DNA of 64,000 bases from Mucilaginibacter sabulilitoris (GCF_034262375.1 NZ_CP139558.1:6510001-6574000); one strand, 5' to 3'. Positions 51,957 to 61,296 are shown, counted from the stretch's first letter. Notes: generated by a model from the letters alone, not told the origin. Made by a program: numbers and translations.

Positions 51957-53117
51957 ATGCCTGTATATCATTCATTAGGAGCTATTCCGCCAAAGCGGCA
52001 TACACAATTCCGTAAGCCCGATGGTTCATTATATGCCGAAGAACTGGTATCTACCGAAGGTTTTTCCAGTTTATACTCATTGGTTTACCATGCCCACCCG
52101 CCCACCATCGTAAAAACATTGGGCGAGCCTTACAGCGTGGAGCCAAAAATAGTGCGCGAAAAACACCTGAAACACACTAGTCTGATAGGCTTCAACATTC
52201 AGCCGGAAGATGATTATCTGCAAAGCCGCAAACCGGTGCTTGTTAACAGCGATCTGCATATTTCGCTGGCCGCGCCGCGCAAATCCATGACCGACTATTT
52301 TTATAAGAACAGCCAGGCCGATGAGGTGGTGTTTATACATGAAAGTTCGGGTACATTGAAAACAGGTTTTGGTAAGATTAAATTTGTGTATGGTGATTAC
52401 CTGGTGATACCACGTGGTACCATATACCAGATGGAATTTGATACGCCAGATAACAGGCTTTTTATTGTAGAAAGCTTTAGCCCGATTCGTCCGCCAAAAC
52501 GTTACCGCAACCAATATGGGCAATTGATGGAGCACTCCCCTTATTGCGAGCGCGATATTAAACGCCCGGCCAACCTGGACACCCGCGATGAGTATGGCGA
52601 TTTCAAGATACTGATCAAAAAGCAGGGGCTTATTTATCCATACATATATGGCACCCATCCGTTTGATTTTATTGGTTGGGATGGCTTTCATTATCCCTGG
52701 GCGTTATCCATACATGATTTTGAACCAATAACCGGGCGCCTGCACCAGCCGCCTCCGGTACACCAAACCTTTGAGGGCAACAACTTTGTAATATGCTCCT
52801 TTGTACCGCGTAAGTTTGATTATCACCCGCTCTCAATCCCAGCGCCTTACAATCACAGCAATGTGGACAGCGACGAGGTGCTGTACTACGTGGACGGCGA
52901 TTTTATGAGCCGTAAAAGCGTAGTAAAAGGGCAGATTACCCTGCACCCGGGCGGCATACCGCATGGCCCGCATCCTGGTTCGGTAGAAAAATCAATCGGT
53001 AAAGAATCAACCGATGAACTGGCTGTAATGATAGATCCATTCCGCCCGCTGATGCTTACAGAGGATGCTGTAAAAATTGAGGATGAGAATTATTATAAGA
53101 GCTGGAGCCTCACCTAA
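51957..53117 (+). CDS. hmgA: Homogentisate 1,2-dioxygenase
   Basis: 386 residues. Opens homogentisate to maleylacetoacetate in the cytosol using Fe(II). PVYHSLGAIPPKRHTQFRKPDGSLYAEELVS is the family N terminus; SFVPRKFDYHPLSIPAPYNHSN and VDGDFMSRKSVVKGQITLHPGGIPHGPHPG carry the iron-binding His and Glu. Followed by hppD. The last codons (SLT then TAA) fall in the repeat CCTCACCTAAATCCTCTCC, so a repeat forms the 3' end. An antisense frame of 204 codons is a shadow. Confidence 0.93.
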   Translation: MPVYHSLGAIPPKRHTQFRKPDGSLYAEELVSTEGFSSLYSLVYHAHPPTIVKTLGEPYSVEPKIVREKHLKHTSLIGFNIQPEDDYLQSRKPVLVNSDLHISLAAPRKSMTDYFYKNSQADEVVFIHESSGTLKTGFGKIKFVYGDYLVIPRGTIYQMEFDTPDNRLFIVESFSPIRPPKRYRNQYGQLMEHSPYCERDIKRPANLDTRDEYGDFKILIKKQGLIYPYIYGTHPFDFIGWDGFHYPWALSIHDFEPITGRLHQPPPVHQTFEGNNFVICSFVPRKFDYHPLSIPAPYNHSNVDSDEVLYYVDGDFMSRKSVVKGQITLHPGGIPHGPHPGSVEKSIGKESTDELAVMIDPFRPLMLTEDAVKIEDENYYKSWSLT

Positions 53118-53224
53118 ATCCTCTCCAAAGGAGAGGACCTGGAATTGCAAAAGCGTAATAAATTAAACATCAACTACTCACTAAACAAGACTCCCTCTCC
53201 TTTGGAGAGGGCCGGGGTGAGGCA
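53109..53224. repeat. Inverted pair of CTCTCC/GGAGAGG palindromes
   Basis: Copy one CCTCACCTAAATCCTCTCC-AAA-GGAGAGGAC (53109-53139) and copy two GACTCCCTCTCC-TTT-GGAGAGGGCC then GGGGTGAGG (to 53222). Reverse-complemented, copy two reads CCTCACCCCGG then CCCTCTCCAAAGGAGAGGG, the same element. The copies face each other across about 50 bases. Confidence 0.65.
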
Positions 53225-53237
53225 AATCATTAAAACA

Positions 53238-54383
53238 ATGCAAACACAAACCATAAATAAAAAAGTCTCCCCTACCGGGGGAGATTTAGAGGGGGCTGAT
53301 TTTTTACCCCTTAACGGTACCGATTATGTGGAGTTTTATGTGGGCAACGCCAAGCAGGCCGCTCATTATTATAAAACCGCGTTCGGGTTTCAGAACCTGG
53401 CCTACTCCGGACCAGAAACCGGTGTGCGCGACAGGTCATCGTACGTTTTACAACAGGGCAAGATCAGGATTGTGCTGACTACTCCCCTGCACTCCGACCA
53501 CCCTATTGCCGAGCATATTAAAAAACATGGCGATGGCGTAAAGGTACTGGCACTTTGGGTTAATGATGCTTATGATGCCTTTGAGCAAACCGTTAAACGC
53601 GGCGCTGTACCTTTTCAGCAGCCCCAAACCCTTACCGATGAACATGGCGAAGTACGCACCAGCGGCATAAAGCTATATGGCGAAACTGCGCACCTGTTTA
53701 TTGAGCGCAAGAACTATAAAGGCTTGTTTTTACCCGGATATCAAAAGTGGGAAACTGTATATAACCCGCCAACCGCAGGCTTACTATATGTTGACCATTG
53801 CGTGGGCAATGTGGGCTGGCATAAAATGAACGAGTGGGTTAATTTTTACGAGGACATTATGGGTTTCAGGAACATTTTAACCTTTGATGATAAAATGATC
53901 AGCACCGAATACTCCGCCCTCATGAGCAAGGTAATGAGCAACGGCAATGGTTATGTAAAGTTCCCGATCAACGAACCGGCCGAGGGCAAAAAGAAATCGC
54001 AGATTGAGGAGTACCTGGAATTTTATGAGGATGAAGGCGTACAGCACATGGCGCTGGCTACTGATGATATTGTGGCTACAGTAACCAATCTGCAAAAACG
54101 GGGTGTGGAGTTTTTAACCGTACCCACTACCTACTATGATGACCTTACCTCCCGGGTTGGCCATATTGATGAAGATCTGGAGCCCCTGAAAAAACTGGGT
54201 ATCCTGGTTGACCGCGATGATGAGGGCTACCTGCTGCAAATATTCACCAAACCTATTGAAGACAGGCCTACCCTATTTTTCGAGATTATTCAGCGTAAAG
54301 GTGCAAAATCATTTGGTGCCGGTAATTTCAAAGCATTGTTTGAAGCTATTGAACGGGAACAGGAATTAAGGGGAAATCTTTGA
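53238..54383 (+). CDS. hppD: 4-Hydroxyphenylpyruvate dioxygenase
   Basis: 381 residues from the ATG at 53238; a longer frame from TTG at 53145 only translates palindromic repeats. Converts 4-hydroxyphenylpyruvate to homogentisate. Two VOC-like domains: DFLPLNGTDYVEFYVGNAKQ to about 150, and LYVDHCVGNVGWHKM onward. Fe(II) ligands are the His in VDHCVGN, His in GVQHMALATDDI and Glu in PTLFFEIIQRKG. Odd: residues about 10-20 (VSPTGGDLEGA) are the translated 36-base palindromic repeat also found at 3461-3496. Confidence 0.93.
   Translation: MQTQTINKKVSPTGGDLEGADFLPLNGTDYVEFYVGNAKQAAHYYKTAFGFQNLAYSGPETGVRDRSSYVLQQGKIRIVLTTPLHSDHPIAEHIKKHGDGVKVLALWVNDAYDAFEQTVKRGAVPFQQPQTLTDEHGEVRTSGIKLYGETAHLFIERKNYKGLFLPGYQKWETVYNPPTAGLLYVDHCVGNVGWHKMNEWVNFYEDIMGFRNILTFDDKMISTEYSALMSKVMSNGNGYVKFPINEPAEGKKKSQIEEYLEFYEDEGVQHMALATDDIVATVTNLQKRGVEFLTVPTTYYDDLTSRVGHIDEDLEPLKKLGILVDRDDEGYLLQIFTKPIEDRPTLFFEIIQRKGAKSFGAGNFKALFEAIEREQELRGNL
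53262..53297. repeat. 36-base palindromic element copy B, inside hppD
   Basis: AAAGTCTCCCC-TACC-GGGGGAG then ATTTAGAGGGGGCT. Identical to 3461-3496 at all 32 positions outside the four loop bases. In hppD it is read as K-V-S-P-T-G-G-D-L-E-G-A, in frame. Confidence 0.75.
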
Positions 54384-54393
54384 TGAGAAATGA

Positions 54394-54425
54394 GAAAGCC
54401 GGACATAGCCCGGCTTTCTTTTTTT
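54394..54425 (+). terminator. Terminator of hppD
   Basis: GAAAGCCGG and CCGGCTTTC, nine pairs with a seven-base loop, followed by T bases to 54425. Confidence 0.8.
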
Positions 54426-54433
54426 GATTTAGT

Positions 54434-54441
54434 TATATTTG
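54434..54441 (+). promoter_or_regulatory. -7 box of the YciI-like gene
   Basis: TATATTTG, exact TAnnTTTG, directly after the hppD terminator and 23 bases before the ATG. Confidence 0.5.
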
Positions 54442-54464
54442 GTATACCTTAAATCCCCAATATC

Positions 54465-54935
54465 ATGAAAAAGCTCATTTTGTTAATGGCAATTATAGCC
54501 TTCGGTTTTAATTGCTTTGCGCAAAATACCACCGCCGCCAAACCTGTTTATGATGCCGTTCTTGCCAAAAAGCTGGGTGCCGATGAGTATGGCATGAAAA
54601 AATATGTAATGGCCTTTTTAAAATCAGGCCCAAACCGGCTAAAAGATTCGGCGGCAAGGATGCACTTGCAAATGGCACATTTAAAAAACATTACCCGTTT
54701 AGCCGATGAAGGAAAGTTAGTGGTGGCAGGGCCATTTTTAGATGACCAGCCCATTAAAGGAATATTTATTTTTAATGTAGAAAGCATTGAGGAAGCTAAA
54801 GCACTCACCGAAACAGACCCTGCCATTAAAGCAGGTTCATTAGTTATGGAGTTACACCCCTTTTACTGCTCGGCCGCGCTGATGGAAGTAACCGGCATAC
54901 ACAACAAATTACAAAGTAAAAGCATAACTGATTAA
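54465..54935 (+). CDS. Exported YciI-like protein
   Basis: 156 residues with a signal peptide (MKKLILLMAIIAFGFNCFA). The mature part is YciI-like: KKYVMAFLKSGPNRL, HLKNITRLADEGKLVVAGPFLDDQPIKGIFIFNVESIEEAKALTETDPAIKAGSLVMELHPFYCSA, a ferredoxin-like alpha/beta unit. YciI proteins are usually cytoplasmic; the signal peptide makes this one periplasmic. Function unknown. Confidence 0.75.
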   Translation: MKKLILLMAIIAFGFNCFAQNTTAAKPVYDAVLAKKLGADEYGMKKYVMAFLKSGPNRLKDSAARMHLQMAHLKNITRLADEGKLVVAGPFLDDQPIKGIFIFNVESIEEAKALTETDPAIKAGSLVMELHPFYCSAALMEVTGIHNKLQSKSITD

Positions 54936-54941
54936 ATCCGG

Positions 54942-55595
54942 ATGGCGGTACGGGAGATCATTGACCTTTTAAAAGATAAAGCGGAGCCTGCTTATCTTGC
55001 AGGTATGCAGCGTTTTGGTATTGACGCCACTCATGCCATTGGGGTAAAGCTTCCCGAGTTGCGTAAACTGGCTAAAATCATCGGGAAAAATCATGCCCTT
55101 GCGCTCGAGCTTTGGGATACCGGTTTGCACGAAGCACGTATGCTGGCCTCTATGATTGATGACCCGGCCCTAGTAACAGAACAGCAAATAGACAACTGGA
55201 CAAAAGATTTTTACTCCTGGGATCTGTGCGATCAGGTATGTGGTAATTTGTTTGACCGTACCCCCTTCGCCATTGCAAAAGCTATAGAATTTAGTGCCCA
55301 TGAAGAAGAATTTATTAAGCGTGCAGGCTTTGTTTTAATGGCCGAATATGCAGTGCATCACAAAAAAGCATCCGATGAAACATTTTTCAGGTTGTTCCCT
55401 ATTATGGAACGTGAAGCCTGGGACAACCGAAATTTTGTTAAGAAAGCCGTAAACTGGGCATTGAGACAAATAGGGAAGAGAAATAATATTTTAAAAATGG
55501 CAGCCATACAAACGGCACATAATATTTTAAAGCAAAATCATAAATCTGCAAAATGGATAGCGACCAACGCGCTAAACGAGCTGACTTCCAGATAA
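54942..55595 (+). CDS. AlkD-like DNA alkylation repair protein
   Basis: 217 residues of HEAT-like repeats. IGVKLPELRKLAKIIGKNHALALELWDTGLHEARMLASMID and NWTKDFYSWDLCDQVCGNLF, then KRAGFVLMAEYAVHHKKASD, match the DNA alkylation repair (AlkD) family, which excises alkylated bases without flipping them. Starts seven bases after the YciI-like gene stop. Upstream genes unrelated. Confidence 0.8.
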   Translation: MAVREIIDLLKDKAEPAYLAGMQRFGIDATHAIGVKLPELRKLAKIIGKNHALALELWDTGLHEARMLASMIDDPALVTEQQIDNWTKDFYSWDLCDQVCGNLFDRTPFAIAKAIEFSAHEEEFIKRAGFVLMAEYAVHHKKASDETFFRLFPIMEREAWDNRNFVKKAVNWALRQIGKRNNILKMAAIQTAHNILKQNHKSAKWIATNALNELTSR

Positions 55596-56046
55596 TGACA
55601 ATATTTTCTCCTTTATTATAAAATGGCTAAAATACAGGACGTAAACTCTTAAATATATATCAAAAGCTCCTATTTTTTATTTTTCAATTTGGTATCTCTC
55701 TATTTTTCAAAGAAAAGCTCTCGGTTTAAAGTCATTATTTATTCGTTTTGCGGTAGTTTTGGTCAAATAACACTCAAAACGTCTAAATCCTCCTTATTTA
55801 CTTCCTTATCACCGTAAATAATAAAAAAAACACATTAATAAATTTATTGGGTAATAGTCAGAATAAGAGCAGATTATATCGTTTCAAATATTATATTTGA
55901 CCCAAGACAGTTTAAGTTTTAATATTAAAGATCAGAAAAAAACAGACACAACCTATGGTTGTAATTTTCGGGATTTAAAATTATGGCACATAATTTTCTA
56001 ATAGAGAACATGTCCTTAATGAATAAATGAGTAGGGTATTAACAAT
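55596..56046. other. 451-base AT-rich gap
   Basis: No gene found. Contains TAGTTTTG at 55754-55761 and TATATTTG at 55892-55899, both exact -7 matches; the second is 148 bases before the kinase ATG and is its likelier promoter, with a long leader. No clear hairpin. Confidence 0.4.
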
Positions 56047-57519
56047 ATGAGTTTTTCTGAAGATAAATTTTCTGACGATAGCAGGCTGCATCTTGCTCAA
56101 ATAATTGATAATGTTAATGCCGGTATCTGGGAGTATAATATTAATACGCGAGCTATAAAATGGTCAACCGGCTTTTATACCATTTTAGGGTACGCGCCAA
56201 ACGAAATTGAGTGCTCCAACCATTTATTTTTCGAACATCTGCTTTACCATCAGGACAAACATATTTTTCTTAACGCCTTAAATAATCAAAACTCTGCCAA
56301 ACCTTTACAAATAAGATTACTTACCAAAGCATCAGGCTATCATTGGTTCGAAAGTACCATTAAAAGGCACGATGATCAAAACGGGCACGTAATTTACGGC
56401 TCTATTATTAATATAAATCAATATAAGCAGGCCCAGCTGCAGGCTGCCAAAAATGACCTGCTTTATAGCGAAACCATCAGGATTGCCAAGCTGGGCAGCT
56501 GGGAAATTGAAGCAGGAACCCTCAACCTTACATTATCAAAACAGATATATGATATTTATGAGCTACAGAGCCAGGTAAAACTAACCCTTGATGAAGCTAT
56601 AAGCTTTTTTGAGCCCTCCTATCGCTCTGTAATACAACATGCCATAAATAATGCCCTTGAATTTTGCCAGCCTTATGATCTTGAATTACTGTTCAGAACA
56701 GCTAAAAACAACGTAATATGGGTAAGGGCCAAGGGGGTGCCTATTATTGATGATTTTGGAAAAAGCGTTAAGGTTAGAGGCATCATACAGGATATTGACA
56801 ACAACAAGCGCAAGGGCCTTAGCCTTGAATCGTCGCTGAATTTGCTAACTGATCAAAACAGGCGACTGCAAAATTTTGCCTATATCGTATCGCACAATCT
56901 GCGGTCGCATACCGGTAATTTACAGTTTATGGTGAATTTATACGAAGAAACTGAACTTGCAGGAGACCGTAATGAAATTTTTTCGCATATAAAATCAATT
57001 AGCGGAAGCCTAAACGCAACCATTGAACATCTTAATGAAATTGTTAAGATACAAACTGAAATTACCAACGAGCGCAGTATAATCAGTTTCGAATCCATTT
57101 TCAAAAACATACAATCGGCTATAAAAAGCAATATAGACGCGCTTAATGCACGTATAGAGTATGATTTTAGCCAATGTCAGCAAATAAGTTATATACCGGC
57201 ATATATGGAAAGCATATTACAAAATTTGCTCACCAATGCCTTAAAATACAGCCATCCGGAGCGCCAGCCGTTGATCAGGTGCTATACTCTGAAAGACCGA
57301 AATCATATTTACCTCATATTTGAAGACAATGGAATAGGAATTGACCTTGAACGTTATGGCGACAAGATATTTGGCATGTACAAAACATTTCACCAAAATC
57401 CCGATGCAAGAGGGATTGGGCTATTTATTACCCGCAACCAGATAGAGGCCCTTGGAGGTACCATCAAAGTTGAAAGCACCGTAAATATTGGCACTAAATT
57501 TACAATCAAGCTGGTATAA
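56047..57519 (+). CDS. PAS sensor histidine kinase, cytoplasmic
   Basis: 490 residues without membrane helices. Two PAS regions (about 14-130, IIDNVNAGIWEYNINTRAIKWS and GYHWFESTIKRH; about 145-260, RIAKLGSWEIEAGTLNL, VWVRAKGVPIIDDFGKSV), then the phospho-acceptor region FAYIVSHNLRSHTGNLQF (His near 281) and a HATPase (LQNLLTNALKYSHPERQ, ARGIGLFITRNQIEALGG). The SHNLRSH form is common in Bacteroidota kinases. A receiver gene follows 13 bases after the stop. Confidence 0.85.
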   Translation: MSFSEDKFSDDSRLHLAQIIDNVNAGIWEYNINTRAIKWSTGFYTILGYAPNEIECSNHLFFEHLLYHQDKHIFLNALNNQNSAKPLQIRLLTKASGYHWFESTIKRHDDQNGHVIYGSIININQYKQAQLQAAKNDLLYSETIRIAKLGSWEIEAGTLNLTLSKQIYDIYELQSQVKLTLDEAISFFEPSYRSVIQHAINNALEFCQPYDLELLFRTAKNNVIWVRAKGVPIIDDFGKSVKVRGIIQDIDNNKRKGLSLESSLNLLTDQNRRLQNFAYIVSHNLRSHTGNLQFMVNLYEETELAGDRNEIFSHIKSISGSLNATIEHLNEIVKIQTEITNERSIISFESIFKNIQSAIKSNIDALNARIEYDFSQCQQISYIPAYMESILQNLLTNALKYSHPERQPLIRCYTLKDRNHIYLIFEDNGIGIDLERYGDKIFGMYKTFHQNPDARGIGLFITRNQIEALGGTIKVESTVNIGTKFTIKLV

Positions 57520-57532
57520 TTACAAAGCTATA

Positions 57533-57949
57533 ATGATTGTAAGTCCCCCTCCTGTTAACGCCTGTATTATTGATAACAACACAACCTATGTTTACGGGTT
57601 TAAAAAATTGCTTAACCTGAAAAACCTGAGCAGCCGGGTATGCACTTTTAACAACGGCAGTGAGGCAATTTCCTATTTTAAGAACCCGCTCAACGCAAAT
57701 AATTTACCCGATGTTATATTCCTGGATATCAGTATGCCCGTTATGGATGGATGGGAATTTATGAATGAGTTTGCGGAAATAAAATCACAACTGGGGAAAA
57801 AAATCACGATTTATATACTCAGTTCCTCAACTGATATTAATGATATTGAACGTGCAAAAAAAAATTCTGATATTTCTGATTACATCATTAAACCGGTAGA
57901 TGTATCACGTTTAGCCAAAATATTCCGCGATCTTAACGATACAAATTAA
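57533..57949 (+). CDS. Single-domain response regulator
   Basis: 138 residues from the ATG at 57533; a TTG at 57488 would overlap the kinase and is rejected. One receiver domain: NACIIDNNTTYVYGFKKL (the usual acidic pair is D-N here), DVIFLDISMPVMDGWEFMN with the phospho-Asp, and ISDYIIKPVDVSRL with the Lys. No output domain, so it signals by protein contact. Likely partner of the kinase just upstream. Confidence 0.85.
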   Translation: MIVSPPPVNACIIDNNTTYVYGFKKLLNLKNLSSRVCTFNNGSEAISYFKNPLNANNLPDVIFLDISMPVMDGWEFMNEFAEIKSQLGKKITIYILSSSTDINDIERAKKNSDISDYIIKPVDVSRLAKIFRDLNDTN

Positions 57950-57997
57950 TAAGTACAGGCCCTATAAAATGCCCCATACTTATCAGATGCTTTCTAA

Positions 57998-58978
57998 CTA
58001 TTCAATATAGCTTTCCAGTATTTTAAAGCCGCCTGTTGTTTCCAATTCTATCTTATCAATGTTTTTAGGCAGCAATATACATTCGCCCATTTTTACAGGG
58101 TATGCCTCATCATTATATTTTACGGTATAGTCACCTTCCACACATATGTGGATCACAAACGAATCGAGCGTTGAATAATCTTTTGCAGTGCTGTGGGTAA
58201 AATCAAGCAGATTGGTAGTAAAGTAAGGGCATTTAACCAACTTTACAGTTTCATCCTTTTTAGGCTGATAACCGGTTTTATATTCCGGGTAATGTTTGTA
58301 ATCAATAGCAGCAAGCGCTTCTTGGGTGTGCAGCTCACGTTTGTTGCCTTTATCATCAACCCTGTCAAAATCATATATGCGGTAGGTAATGTCAGACGTT
58401 TGCTGAATTTCGGCTATCAGTAATCCTTTGCCGATGGTATGCACCCTGCCGGCCGGTAAAAAGAAAACATCGCCCGCGGTTACATCTTCTTTATTCAGAA
58501 TATCCATAATATGGCCGCTGTTTAAAGCGTCGACATATTTTTGCTCTGTCATATCCTGGTTAAAGCCGGCAATCAGTGTAGATCCCGGATCGGCCTCAAT
58601 TACATACCACATTTCGGTTTTACCAAATGAGTTGTGACGTTTTTTGGCCAATTCGTCATCAGGGTGCACCTGTACAGATAGGTCATCATTAGCATCAATA
58701 AACTTTACCAGCAGCGGAAATATATTACCGAAATGAGCGTAAACTTTTTCGCCCACCAGTTGGCCCTGGTATTTCTCCAGTAAGTCGGCTAATGATTCGC
58801 CTGCCAGTGCGCCATCAGCAACAACAGATACATCAGATTTCACGCCTGATATTTCCCAGGTTTCGCCGCAATTTGGCAAAGCGCCAAAATCTTTATGCAG
58901 ATAGGTTTTGATCTTTTGACCACCCCATATTTTGTCTTTATAAATGGTTTTGAATTTTAACGGATATAATGCTGACAT
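57998..58978 (-). CDS. manA: Mannose-6-phosphate isomerase, class I
   Basis: 326 residues of the short bacterial type I PMI. KFKTIYKDKIWGGQKIKTYL, NCGETWEISGVKSDVSVVADG, FIDANDDLSVQVHPDDELAKKR with the Zn ligands, and GDVFFLPAGRVHTIGKGLLIAEIQQTSDITYRIYDFDR are all present. Interconverts mannose-6-phosphate and fructose-6-phosphate for GDP-sugar synthesis. Single gene. Confidence 0.9.
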   Translation of the reverse strand: MSALYPLKFKTIYKDKIWGGQKIKTYLHKDFGALPNCGETWEISGVKSDVSVVADGALAGESLADLLEKYQGQLVGEKVYAHFGNIFPLLVKFIDANDDLSVQVHPDDELAKKRHNSFGKTEMWYVIEADPGSTLIAGFNQDMTEQKYVDALNSGHIMDILNKEDVTAGDVFFLPAGRVHTIGKGLLIAEIQQTSDITYRIYDFDRVDDKGNKRELHTQEALAAIDYKHYPEYKTGYQPKKDETVKLVKCPYFTTNLLDFTHSTAKDYSTLDSFVIHICVEGDYTVKYNDEAYPVKMGECILLPKNIDKIELETTGGFKILESYIE

Positions 58979-59068
58979 GACTAATGTTTTTATGCCGCTA
59001 AGTTAGGAGATAAATAAGAAATGATAAAACGCTAAATTGATTTATCATTAATTAGCAAATGAATAAAA

Positions 59069-59097
59069 AAAGTCCGCATAGTTTTTATGCGGACTTT
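59069..59097 (-). terminator. Terminator of icd
   Basis: AAAGTCCGCAT pairs with ATGCGGACTTT, 11 perfect pairs, seven-base loop; on the minus strand it is followed by a T-run. Confidence 0.75.
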
Positions 59098-59116
59098 ACT
59101 TTTTACAATTTCAATA

Positions 59117-60346
59117 TTACTTACCTAATTTGGCTTTCAGGTTTTCGTCAATAGCTGCCAAAAACTCTTCGGTATATAAATAATCTTTACCGTGCTCCAC
59201 TTTGGGTTTAATGGTGATGGCCAAATCTTTGGTCATTTTACCGCTTTCAACAGTTTCAATACAAACCTGCTCTAAAGTTTTGCAGAAGTTTACCAGTTCA
59301 TGGTTATTATCAAGCAAACCACGGAATTCCAAACCTCTTGTCCACGCAAAAATTGAAGCGATTGGGTTAGTTGAGGTAGGTTTACCGGCCTGGTGCTCGC
59401 GGTAGTGGCGTGTTACGGTACCATGTGCTGCTTCAGCTTCCATTACGGTGCCATCTGGTGTAACCAGGGTCGAGGTCATTAAACCTAATGAACCAAAACC
59501 TTGTGCTACGGTATCAGACTGTACGTCGCCGTCATAATTTTTACAAGCCCATACAAAGTTACCATGCCATTTTAAAGCAGATGCAACCATGTCATCAATT
59601 AAGCGGTGCTCGTAAGTTAACTGGTTGGCTTCAAACTCCAGCTTAAATTCGTTTTCATATATCTCCTGGAAAATATCCTTAAACCTGCCATCGTATTTTT
59701 TAAGGATGGTGTTTTTGGTTGACAGATATAAAGGCCATTTTTTTAACAGAGCCTGGTTAAAGCAGGCGCGGGCAAATCCTTTTATTGATTCGTCGGTATT
59801 GTACATAGTTAAGGCAACACCATCGCCTTTAAAGTTATATACTTCGTATGACTGTTCTGCACCGCCATCTTCGGGGGTAAAAGTAACAGTAAGCTTGCCT
59901 TTACCTTTGGTAACAAAATCGGTAGCGCGGTACTGATCGCCAAATGCATGACGGCCAATACATATAGGAGCTGTCCAGTTAGGTACCAAACGCGGTACAT
60001 TGGCCATTACAATTGGCTCACGGAAAACGGTACCATCCAGAATGTTACGTATAGTTCCGTTTGGCGATTTCCACATTTGTTTTAAGCCAAACTCCTGTAC
60101 GCGTTGCTCATCAGGCGTAATAGTTGCACATTTAATACCTACACCATATTTTAAAATAGCATTCGCGGCATCAATAGTCACCTGGTCATTAGTTTCATCA
60201 CGATACTCGATACCCAGATCATAATATTTTATATCAAGATCAAGATAAGGAATTATCAACCTGTCTTTGATAAATTTCCAGATAATTCGGGTCATTTCAT
60301 CTCCATCCAGTTCAACTACCGGATTTTCTACTTTAATTTTTGACAT
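59117..60346 (-). CDS. icd: NADP-dependent isocitrate dehydrogenase
   Basis: 409 residues of the dimeric NADP-IDH type (eukaryotic-like): VVELDGDEMTRIIWKFIKDRLI, GTIRNILDGTVFREPI, RHAFGDQYRATDF, the metal-site aspartate region YDGDVQSDTVAQGFGSLGLM and TVEAAHGTVTRHYREHQAGKPTS-like MEAEAAHGTVTRHYREH. Converts isocitrate to 2-oxoglutarate in the TCA cycle. Promoter TATATTTG at 60378. Confidence 0.93.
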   Translation of the reverse strand: MSKIKVENPVVELDGDEMTRIIWKFIKDRLIIPYLDLDIKYYDLGIEYRDETNDQVTIDAANAILKYGVGIKCATITPDEQRVQEFGLKQMWKSPNGTIRNILDGTVFREPIVMANVPRLVPNWTAPICIGRHAFGDQYRATDFVTKGKGKLTVTFTPEDGGAEQSYEVYNFKGDGVALTMYNTDESIKGFARACFNQALLKKWPLYLSTKNTILKKYDGRFKDIFQEIYENEFKLEFEANQLTYEHRLIDDMVASALKWHGNFVWACKNYDGDVQSDTVAQGFGSLGLMTSTLVTPDGTVMEAEAAHGTVTRHYREHQAGKPTSTNPIASIFAWTRGLEFRGLLDNNHELVNFCKTLEQVCIETVESGKMTKDLAITIKPKVEHGKDYLYTEEFLAAIDENLKAKLGK

Positions 60347-60377
60347 ACCTGATGTTGTTTTTTTGTTTTATTGGCAC

Positions 60378-60385
60378 CAAATATA
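60378..60385 (-). promoter_or_regulatory. -7 box of icd
   Basis: Minus strand TATATTTG, exact TAnnTTTG, 31 bases before the ATG at 60346. Confidence 0.5.
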
Positions 60386-60556
60386 TTAAATAGACTTTAG
60401 CTATTGCATTAAATAATACATGAAAATTATTGATTGCTTTAACCTGACTTTATTATGGCCAACTTATTGTAATTGTGAGGTTGCGTGCTATTTTTACAAA
60501 AAATAACACAACTAACCAAGCAGGTTATATAAAACAGCCCTTTATTTTCACAAAAC

Positions 60557-61261
60557 ATGATCAAACCAAGATTAAAAACACTCCTTATAACCATATTATG
60601 TATTTGCTCGTTTTTAGCAAAAGCCCAAATAGGATATGATTATGCACAGTATGATATAGGTTTTGCGGCAGGTTTAAACAACCCGACAGGTACCGATGTA
60701 ACTACTGCAATAAAAAAAACGCCGTCGGCCCATTTCAACCTTACTTACAACCAAACACCTTTTCTTAATTATGTTTTTGAGGGCCAGTTTGGCAGGCTTA
60801 AGGCCGGAGACCCCGCTGCGGGTTACGGTTTGCAGTTTGAAAATCATTTTGCTTTGTTTTTTTTAAAGGTGCAGTTACAGGCCGGTGAACTGATTGATTA
60901 CTCGCAAAGCAATGTGCTTAATGCCTTTAAAAACTTATATCTTTCAACCGGTGTTGGCTATCTGGTAAATCACGTAGTTGAAAAAGCGGATGTCGGCCTG
61001 CCCGGTGATAACAACACCAATATCCCCGTTATACCTGCAAGGATAGGCTATGAAATTAAGATATTTAACCAGTATAATGAACCCAGCGTAAAAATTGACC
61101 TGGGCTATCAGTACAATTTTGTAATGAATGATAATCTGGACGGTTACAATACAAAATTGCTAAACACAAAGTATGCTAATGATATGTTTACGCAATTTAC
61201 TTTGGGGGTAAAATTTGCCATTGGCGGGGTAACTTCATATAGAAAGCAAATACATTATTAG
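60557..61261 (+). CDS. Outer-membrane beta-barrel-like protein
   Basis: 234 residues with a signal peptide (ITILCICSFLAKA). Alternating aromatic strands, e.g. YDIGFAAGLNNPTGTDVTTA, FNLTYNQTPFLNYVFEGQFG, GYGLQFENHFALFFLKVQLQ, LYLSTGVGYLVNHVV, KIDLGYQYNFVMNDNL and FTLGVKFAIGGV, with a late hydrophobic end, fit an 8-10 strand barrel. No specific family recognised; in the outer membrane, role unknown. Confidence 0.7.
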   Translation: MIKPRLKTLLITILCICSFLAKAQIGYDYAQYDIGFAAGLNNPTGTDVTTAIKKTPSAHFNLTYNQTPFLNYVFEGQFGRLKAGDPAAGYGLQFENHFALFFLKVQLQAGELIDYSQSNVLNAFKNLYLSTGVGYLVNHVVEKADVGLPGDNNTNIPVIPARIGYEIKIFNQYNEPSVKIDLGYQYNFVMNDNLDGYNTKLLNTKYANDMFTQFTLGVKFAIGGVTSYRKQIHY

Positions 61262-61296
61262 TATAAAATTCAGCAATGTTAATTTGATGAATTGGT

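Noticed and set aside
52077..52691. A 204-codon minus frame inside hmgA
   Set aside because: Fully antisense to a certain dioxygenase and without family features.
53145..53237. TTG-led extension of hppD
   Set aside because: It translates the GGAGAGG palindromes only; the ATG at 53238 is preferred.
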